Assembly: GCA_037127255.1 (NCBI GenBank)
Contig: JBANSL010000009.1
Span: forward strand, 18,871,475 to 18,935,474
Direction: 5' to 3'
Length of the DNA stretch: 64,000 bases
Origin: Persicaria tinctoria
Taxonomy: Eukaryota > Streptophyta > Magnoliopsida > Caryophyllales > Polygonaceae
The stretch's first letter is position 1; every line of letters begins with the position of its first letter. Below the pieces are notes generated by a model that was given only the letters and a program-made list of their open reading frames with translations, searched no databases and was not told the DNA's origin. Shown here one piece after another: positions 57,216-64,000 of this stretch. A program made the position numbers and the translations under genes.

Positions 57216-59319
57216 AGTTTACAAGCACCTTGAGTTCATTTGACTGTGCCCAACTCTGGTTCCTATTTCTTGTGGTGTATTGGCTTGACAGATTTAAGCA
57301 TCTTTTTCTAGATAATTTATTGAAGAATTAGATATTCATGGGATAATCATGATATTAACTGAAGATTGTATGTCTTACATCATTGAATCCTTATGAATTT
57401 GGCATTCATTGGATTAATCTTTAAACACTTCATTATACATAGAAGATTAGTATTCCTTTTAAAGGCGTCATACCAAATCTGCAACTTCGAATGGATCAGA
57501 TTACCAGTACAAGGAAATTGAGACAATGGAGTATGCTAATGGTTTCATTTCAATATTGCAGTTAGCATATTTCAGTAACAACGCCTACCGGAGAGTCAAT
57601 GGAGCTGCTACTTACATTGAAGCTTTCTGAGAATCTTCTGTTGATCAGGTTGATGTCAACTTATCTCCCAAGAGCATGCTTTTTTTTTTTTTTTTTTCTG
57701 ATCTGTTTGTTGTTTGTATGGATCTAGCAAATTGCAAACTCTATAAATTACATTGGCAATCAAGCATTCATAACGGTGATTCAGTTGCTTATTATATATC
57801 ATGAATTAGTTAGTAAAATCAAGTCACATAAATCTCATTATGGCCCAATAGCTGCATTCCTGGATTGTTTAGGGACTTATATTGCTTTGATCGCATGACA
57901 TCTCAAGTTTCTAGTGGATTCGGAAAAAAGATGCTACTGGAGTCCCACTTCAGTTGCTAATCAGGCTAATTGGTTGAGTTTAGGCACCAAGATGAAGGCC
58001 ACTCTATTGACTAGATCCTTACTTTTTATTTGTACTTTCTCATTCATTTATAGAATGACTTGGTGCATGGATGAGGTCTTGATTTTTCTCTTAGGAGGTG
58101 TGTGCAGGTTAGTGGCATTCTTTGTTCTTTTAGATTTTTCTTGTTTCACTCTGGCTTTGTTTTAATATGGTTTCACCTTGGCTTTTTTTTTTTGTAAATA
58201 CAACCTGCTTATGGTTTCACCTTGGCTTCTTTTTAATACAGCTGGCCTAATTTGAGTACTTTGAAATTGGATTATGTGTTGAGTTTTAAAATAGTCTGGT
58301 GTGTTCAAAGTTCTTACTATTATTTAGGTTTTTCGGAGATCATGAATTGCATTCGTGTGTTCTTGTAACTTTCAAGTGATTGATCTTTACAGGCCTTCAA
58401 TGTTCTTACGACTTCCCCATCTGTCATTTCTCTTCCAACTTGTCCAGTCCACCAGCCCTTACAGGTTATTTCAAGAAATGATCAACAACAGTAGCGGAAT
58501 CCAGGTTCGTAGTTTGAATTTCACTCCATCAATTCATTTCACTTCATCAATTTATCTTGTAATTTCATTTCATTCCATCTTTGTTTGAATTTCTTTTCCT
58601 TTTGTTTCGTGGGTGATTTGATTATGCCAGGCAGTGTGTGTAGAACATATTGGACTATATAGTTCCTGCTATGTTGGTCGACAAGAACATGAAATTCATA
58701 TATGTGGAAATGGCAAGTTTTCTTTTCTTCTTCCTTGGAACTTTCAGAAGTGTAATTGAGGGGATAATGTTTTTAAATTGAACTATACTGCTCTCCACGG
58801 ATCATCTCCCCGGCCTTGATTCTTTTGTTGTGCTGTAGGAAATGACACTGGAGATGGACACTTTTCACAATCCAAACATGTTAGTAGTTTTGTTCTACCA
58901 TGTGTTTGCTATGGATTTAAATCCTTGCATCTTATCCTGCTCCGTTTCTTTATTTGTTGAACATCTTCATTTCAGTTATTTATAGAGGGACCTTTATTTG
59001 GTACATGATAGTTCCCCTTTGTATTCATTCCTTGTAGCGTTCCCCTAATGTTCCTATTACTCATAAGGTTTAATAAATGTCTTTCTTAAATTTCATTACT
59101 TGTGGTACTTTGATTTGATGTATGGGTATATATAGACAAGATATTGGGTTTATGAATCAAATTGATTTGGTTCATAAGCTAGCACATCATATATGTTCTC
59201 CTTGGTTGGTATTGTGGTCTGGTGTATGTGTGTAATATAGACAGGATATTGGGTTTATGAACCAAATTGCTTCGTTTCATAAGCTAGCACATCCGGTTTA
59301 TGGGAAAAAGACATCGGTT

Positions 59320-59500
59320 TATTGTAACAAAAGACATCACTTTTACGAACTAAACACATTAGTTTTACGTACTAAAAACACCAGCTTTACAAACCAAACA
59401 CATCAGTTTTACGTACAAAAATAACCAATTTAACGAACTAAACACATCATTTTTACGAACTAAACACGCCAGTTTTACGAACTTAACACATCTGATTAAT
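59320..59500. repeat. Subterminal repeats of CACTA 1
   Basis: About eight degenerate copies of ACGAACTAAACACATCAGTTTT follow one another. They lie about 360-540 bp from the right end, as expected for CACTA subterminal repeats. Confidence 0.65.
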
Positions 59501-59865
59501 TAATAATTTAAGATGTCTTTACTATATATAAACAGCGGCTTTAAAACCGAAAACGATTTCACTATATGCAATAACATCGGTTTTGTATTTATTCTATATA
59601 GCCAAATTTTGCGTGGAAAAATAACATTACAAATTATAGAGAGAAAATGAATATACATATGTAGGATTTCTATACAAATGATGTCTCTTTCATATTAAAA
59701 CATCGTTTTTATAATTAGAAACGATGTTATAAATAATATAGACATCGGGTTTTGGCCGATGTGAAAAACTTTTGACTTTTAACATCCCCCACATAGACAT
59801 CGATTTTTTTTTTGAAAGACATCGATTATTACCCGATGTTAAATAACAAATTTCTAGTAGTGATG

Positions 59866-60163
59866 ATAAAAAAAACCGAGTGTAAGTGTACTGAAAATCC
59901 ATCTATTTTACCCGTCTTAACACAGGTTCAGAGTTGCCAAAATCAAGCAATTTCAAACAGAGGCACACGGAAACATCGATTATCCACCATTGACGGGCAT
60001 AAAATAAAATTCCGAAAGAAAGAGGGAGAGAGAATGAGAAAGCCCTTGTTGTATTAATCTTGTCATGTAATAGCTAGCTAACTTTCGGACATTGAGCACT
60101 TAGACTTGGTAACCTTAGATTTTTTATGTTAAGTGTTTAGATTATACTTATAATATACTAAGG
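59866..60163. other. DNA between the two CACTA elements
   Basis: This is 298 bp with no gene. Before CACTA 2 inserted, it was continuous with the sequence starting at 63155 (junction ...AAGGTTG|GATATC...). Confidence 0.4.
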
Positions 60164-60913
60164 TTGCACTACTAGAATTCTGTTATTTAACATCGGCTCA
60201 TTAACATCGGTCAGAAAAACCTGCCATGTTAAACAGTTTTTTAACATCGGTTTTTAAATTTGTGATGTAAATAAAAGTATAAACACCGTCCCATTTATTT
60301 AACAGATGTTAAATAGGTGTTTTAAAAAAATTGAGAAGGCGCCGATTGAAATGGGAATTACGTGAAATCCCGCCCATATCAAATCCTTGGAAAAAAAGGC
60401 ATGTACTTTAAAAAGTAAAGCACATTTCCAACTCCCACCTCGTTCCTCTTCCAAATCCCGACCCAGCTTCCCCTTCCTCTCAATCCAGACTCGCGGCAGC
60501 GGAGGATTCCTTCATGTTCACCACCAACCCCTTCCTCCGACACCTCCTCGCCGGAACCCTAACCATCCTCTTCTCACCCTCTTCTCCCCAGAGATATCGT
60601 CGGCTGCCTGCTGCTCTCTCTATCCGTCTCAAAATATAGCACCGAAGTCCCCATCGCAAAATCTCCATCATTGCACCTGTGCTTGTTGGCCTCGTCCGAC
60701 ACCTTGCCGTCGGCCTTCTCCTTCCTTCTCTGACTACGCAACTACTGCAGCGCCTCCGAGGTAACACATGTATCCTCTTTTCTCTCTACGATTTGAAAAT
60801 TTTGGATTCTAGGGTTTAGTGTCCCAATTCTTGGATTTAGGGTTCGAAACATTTGGATTCAAACTTGAATTTGCTTAAACCTCTTGAAAATTTTGGATTC
60901 TAGGGTTTAATGT

Positions 60914-61059
60914 CCCAATACTTGCCTGCAATAGTGCAATCTATGATGAATTTGTGTTTTCGGGCTGAAGGAAGACGATTTTAGATCCCAATACTTGCCT
61001 GCAATAGTGCAATCTATGATGAATTTGTGTTTTCAGGCTGAAGGAAGACGATTTTAGAT
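60914..61059. repeat. 73-bp tandem duplication in CACTA 2
   Basis: CCCAATACTTGCCTGCAATA starts at 60914 and again at 60987. The two 73-bp copies differ at one base that I can see (CGGGCTG against CAGGCTG), so the duplication is recent. Confidence 0.85.
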
Positions 61060-61630
61060 CCATTTTCGGATCAGATTACAGTTTTTGTTTGCTGTGTAAC
61101 CTGTTCAGCATCAATATGTTTGTTAGATTCTCTTGGTGTTGCTTTTTTTTTTTACTTCTTTGAATGAATGTTATATGTTGATGTTCAGATTTTCAGCCAG
61201 ACATATCGATTCAATTAATTATGCTATTTGTTCAACATTTAGCATTTGGATGAAATCAATCTCTTGATCTTGAATTCCAGGAAGAGTAATCATAGATTGC
61301 ACTATTACAGGCCCTTTTCAATCCAATTGTATGCATTAGGCCACTCAAAAGGGAAAGAAATTCAGCACTTGGCCGATTTTGAGATACAGAATGTGTGTAA
61401 ACGATTATTTAAAGCCTAAGTAAACCTATGTTAAAGTATATGTGTTCATATAAGTGAACCTATGTTAAACTATATGACTTGCATATCAGATTTTCTTAGA
61501 CAATCTAGAGTAATTTTGCTTCACATCATGATGTCTAACCATTCCTGTTGTATAGATATGTATAATCACACCTTTAGTTTATTTTAGATTTTGTATAGAT
61601 CGTGATGGCTAAGTTGGAATTCTTTCGCAG

Positions 61631-62288
61631 GATGATAACAACATTCTAACAGCTTCAGGTGATCAGACTGTAAGTAGCTTGACTCCATCTTTTCCAGTAT
61701 AATCTACTGATGGATAAAGAACATGCTTATTGAGTAGCTGGAAATAAAGATGAGTCCTATTGCATAATCGGATAATCCCTTCTTAAAACAAATTCTTTCC
61801 ATGTCATGGTATATGAAGGGGACGAATTATGCTTTGTAGTTTTAAGACCATGCTCCAAATTTTTTATTGCATGTTTCAACTGCATTCATGTATGGTTTTG
61901 CGTCTGTAAGGATAGTAGTGCATAAAAAGTATTATAGACTATCGGTCTTGCAAGTTTCATATTCACTGCAAATAAATTGACCAAATCTTGAAGTTTCACT
62001 CTTTACCAGTATTGCTTATTATCTTACTTCCGCTGGCAGATGAAGATGTGGGATGTACAGGAAAAGAAATGTGTTGGGGTATTGACAGGTCATAGAGGAA
62101 GTGTAAAATCTATGTGTTCACATCCTACGAATTCTGGTAAGCTATTTTCTGTTTCTTCATGCATCATGTTGCTAATATTCCAACATTGGTAACTTTTTCC
62201 TCATTATCTTCGATGTTGAATAGATCTGGTTGTTTCTGGTTCAAGAGACGAGCCCTTTGCAAGGCTGGCCATGGTCAGAATAGAATAA
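61631..62288 (+). pseudogene. Captured WD40 gene fragment, CDT2/DTL-like
   Basis: Three exon-like blocks are in phase with good splice sites: 61631-61669 (DDNNILTASGDQT), 62040-62136 (MKMWDVQEKKCVGVL, TGHRGSVKSMCSHPTNS) and 62224 onward (DLVVSGSRD). Then the reading leaves the family and stops by about 62288. Together they cover about one and a half WD40 repeats. The wording (TASGDQT, GHxGSVKS, CSHPTNSDL, SGSRD) fits plant CDT2/DTL, the substrate receptor of the CUL4-DDB1 ubiquitin ligase that destroys CDT1 in S phase. Assignment to CDT2 is from memory of the family and needs a search. The rest of the roughly 500-residue protein is absent, so this is transposon cargo, not a gene. An exon-like block at 62381-62445 (MEWSLEHMPQQRENELGIA) follows, origin unknown. 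Confidence 0.6.
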
Positions 62289-62730
62289 ATTAAGTTTAAC
62301 CTTTTTCTTTATTTATTGAGTGGTGTCTTCTGGTGTTCTCACTGACTGATTCATGTTTATGGAATGTTATTGCTTATATAGCTCAAATGGAGTGGTCACT
62401 TGAGCACATGCCTCAGCAAAGGGAAAACGAGTTAGGAATTGCAAGGTTTGTATCCTGGATGAATCTTTGGAGTTCATTCTTTTGTGTCGTTACTAAAGCC
62501 TGTCTTTTTTCAGGCTGCTTCCATGAGCATCACATCTTTCCTAATACTTTCTTCTCTCATTCTCTGTCACATCTTTTTCTCCCCCTGATCATGATATCAA
62601 AGTTTCTGTTGCACTTGAAAAATGCTTAATCTGATTGAATAACTTATATGCGTTGAAGCTTAATAAACGTCTTTCTTAAGTTTCACATACTCTTTTTGCT
62701 ATTATGTAAGAATATTGTATCTAATTTAAA

Positions 62731-62799
62731 GCCTATTAGCTCAAATGGTAGAGCATTGCGTTTAAACACAAAGATGCGAGTTCAAATCCCGCATAGGCT
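62731..62799 (+). tRNA. tRNA-like sequence, probably a pseudogene
   Basis: The first bases GCCTAT pair with ATAGGC near the end (six acceptor pairs). The D arm GCTC/GAGC is perfect around AAATGGTA, and the T loop TTCAAAT sits in a stem GCGAG/CCCGC with one mismatch. The anticodon arm (TTGCG, TTTAAA, CACAA) has a mismatch and a six-base loop, so the anticodon cannot be read with certainty, and the total of 69 nt is short. Internal A and B boxes (TAGCTCAAATGG and GAGTTCAAATC) look usable by RNA polymerase III. It is cargo of CACTA 2. Confidence 0.55.
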
Positions 62800-62817
62800 A
62801 CGATAATAAAAAAAATC

Positions 62818-63145
62818 ACAAATATGTCATTTCACATCAGTTAATAGCCGATGTCTTTAAAACAAACAAATCGATGTCTATGTGGGGGATGTAAAAAGTC
62901 AAAACTTTTTAACATCGGCCAGAACCCGATGTCTTTGTATGTTATAACATCAGTTCTATTTTATAATCGATGTGATAGGATAACAAAGACATCGGATTTA
63001 AAAAATATAAACGATGTTATAACATACAAAGACATCGGGTTCTGGCCGATGTGAAAAACTTTTGACTTTTTACATCCCCAACATAGACATCGATTTTTTT
63101 TTGAAAGACATCGGCTATTACCCGATGTTAAATGACAAATTTCTA
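62818..63145. repeat. Long inverted repeat (hairpin) at the CACTA 2 right end
   Basis: Bases 62818-62950 and 63014-63145 are inverted copies of each other with few mismatches, separated by about 63 bases. Shared landmarks are AATAGCCGATGTCTTT, the GTAAAAAGTCAAAA core and GGCCAGAACCCGATGTC. A transcript would fold into a stem of about 130 bp. The right arm is the normal CACTA end (also present in element 1 at about 59730-59855). The left arm is an extra inverted copy. Confidence 0.85.
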
Positions 63146-63154
63146 GTAGTGTTG

Positions 63155-64000
63155 GATATCACATAAGGTTGAAGTTACCCTTTGGACATTTTACATGTCT
63201 TTAGTTGGTGGCTAACTTATAGTGAACACCCCTTATGTATATATGTTATGTATAATCTAACACTTAGCTTCATTTTCGAGCTAAGGTGTTATCTGGACCC
63301 CTTGCTGTATTGGGCCAGATTTGGCTTGCTTGGTTCACTTGTGGATTGGGCCCACAACAGCTGACCACCTGGAGATCCTTTGTAACCCTAGCTCTTTGCG
63401 AGGGCTATATAAGCCTCCCTCGGTTACTGTAGCCCTTAGAGCCTCATTTAGGAAACCCTAGCTAAAACAGAAAGAGAGAGCTCTTGTGTGAGCGACGGTA
63501 GAAGACGGTGGTCCGGCGAGCTTGCACGGTGGTTGTGGAGCTCTTCCTCCGTGGGAAACTTCTCTGAAGTTTCTCGGTTGCCTTTTCACGGGGCATCTCT
63601 TCCTTTTACTCTTGTTTCTGTTCATCTTGCTCGGTTTTGAGGTTCCTTAGGTTGCTAGTTTTTGTGCTCTGTCCGTAGTGCTTTGCTTGTAACCTTCTCT
63701 TGCAACATAGTGAACTCTGGGACCGGATCTCCCCTCTTGAGATCCCGTAGAGTAGGGTTTTACCCGAACTGCGTCAACAAATCGCTGTGTTCTCTTTTCG
63801 ATCTTCGTTTACTTGTGTGTTTATGGCGAAAATCGAAACTTCAGCCCTAACCAGGATCGCACTGCTTGAAGAACTCGTTAAAATCTGCAATAGGAAGATC
63901 AACAATCACAATTCAAAACGACAATTGCAATACCAGAAACGCAGTAAAAAAGAGAGATGGAAAACCTGTAGTGAGAGCCTTAATCAAGGAATCTCTTCGA
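63155..64000 (+). mobile_element. Probable Copia-type LTR or promoter region
   Basis: A TATA box TATATAA is at 63406-63412, followed by AGAGAGAGCTC and a GC-richer stretch. Then comes a U5-like stretch with AACATAGTGAACTCTGGGA, TAGAGTAGGGTTTTACC and GCTGTGTTCTC, which resembles the R/U5 of plant Copia LTRs. No PBS or gag appears before the window ends, so it is a solo or truncated LTR, or a host promoter of similar layout. No coding sequence is assigned. Confidence 0.4.

Larger units (their letters stand above)
55071..59862 (+). mobile_element. CACTA (En/Spm) non-autonomous element 1, 4792 bp
   Basis: CACTACTAGAA at the left end and its inverse TTCTAGTAGTG at the right end are flanked by the 3-bp duplication ATG (55068-55070 and 59863-59865). 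Subterminal ACATCGG or CCGATGT motifs recur at both ends, as transposase-binding repeats do in CACTA elements. No transposase is present. The interior has a GC-rich leader-like block (55364-55790) and several exon-like blocks with splice sites, for example 56451-56552 reading PAYALCSSDEIVNIIKHYE, of unknown origin. Confidence 0.88.
60167..63151 (+). mobile_element. CACTA (En/Spm) non-autonomous element 2, 2985 bp
   Basis: It has the same termini as element 1 (CACTACTAGAATTCTG ... AATTTCTAGTAGTG), with the 3-bp duplication TTG at 60164-60166 and 63152-63154. The first 200 bp are clearly homologous to the first 200 bp of element 1. No transposase is present. The cargo is a GC-rich leader block (60420-60770), a WD40 gene fragment, a tRNA-like sequence and a long palindrome at the right end. 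Confidence 0.9.

Overview
The window is nuclear DNA of a flowering plant, almost certainly a eudicot. The evidence is GT-AG (and one GC-AG) introns, AT-rich intergenic DNA, plant-type organelle targeting peptides, and dense transposon families with plant hallmarks (L1-type LINE with RNase H, gypsy, Helitron, CACTA, hAT, Mutator-like, Stowaway). I cannot name the species from sequence alone. There are four intact host genes; most of the remaining DNA is mobile elements, several nested inside others.

Host genes. (1) A five-exon minus-strand gene (1813-5744) encodes a 197-residue plastid-targeted DUF3007 membrane protein. (2) Divergently oriented to it, an eleven-exon gene (7254-13854) encodes class 2 dihydroorotate dehydrogenase (PYRD, 465 aa; pyrimidine synthesis). 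(3) A two-exon gene (25796-27735) encodes the U5 snRNP thioredoxin-like protein DIM1/YLS8 (142 aa; splicing). (4) An intronless minus-strand gene (50530-51597) encodes a 355-aa zinc-ribbon plus RING-H2 E3 ubiquitin ligase. They belong to unrelated pathways and show no operon-like linkage. An unidentified C-terminal exon (53445-53570, minus) is all I see of a possible fifth gene.

Mobile DNA by region. 0-7 kb: a copy of a TGRCATCA-array repeat, Stowaway-like and PIF-like MITEs, and an LTR/PBS remnant. 14-21 kb: a 215-bp hAT MITE, then a probable non-autonomous Helitron (about 15325-20663) carrying a broken VPS2/CHMP2-like ESCRT-III gene fragment and a second, antisense gene fragment. 21-25.4 kb: nested MITEs, including a 932-bp Mutator-like element inside a Stowaway-like element, and a 515-bp hAT element carrying a Stowaway MITE. 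28.2-42.8 kb: one LINE with a near-perfect 15-bp target-site duplication. Its ORF2 RNase H region is split by a 6.8-kb gag-only gypsy array, 1.6 units of a 4294-bp tandem unit. 43.5-47.4 kb: an inverted-repeat element filled with degenerate GTCGTGCAA arrays. 48.2-48.6 kb: a 440-bp hAT MITE with perfect 14-bp TIRs and an 8-bp TSD. 51.8-53.4 kb: another TGRCATCA array and a PIF/Harbinger-like MITE. 55-63.2 kb: two related non-autonomous CACTA elements with 3-bp TSDs. The second carries a WD40 (CDT2/DTL-like) gene fragment, a tRNA-like sequence and a long perfect-type hairpin. 63.2-64 kb: probably part of a Copia-type LTR.

I found no credible new enzymatic system. The most interesting material is structural: the tandem gag-only retroelement, the gene-fragment captures by a Helitron and a CACTA element, the CACTA hairpin, and two families of degenerate short-phrase arrays inside transposons.
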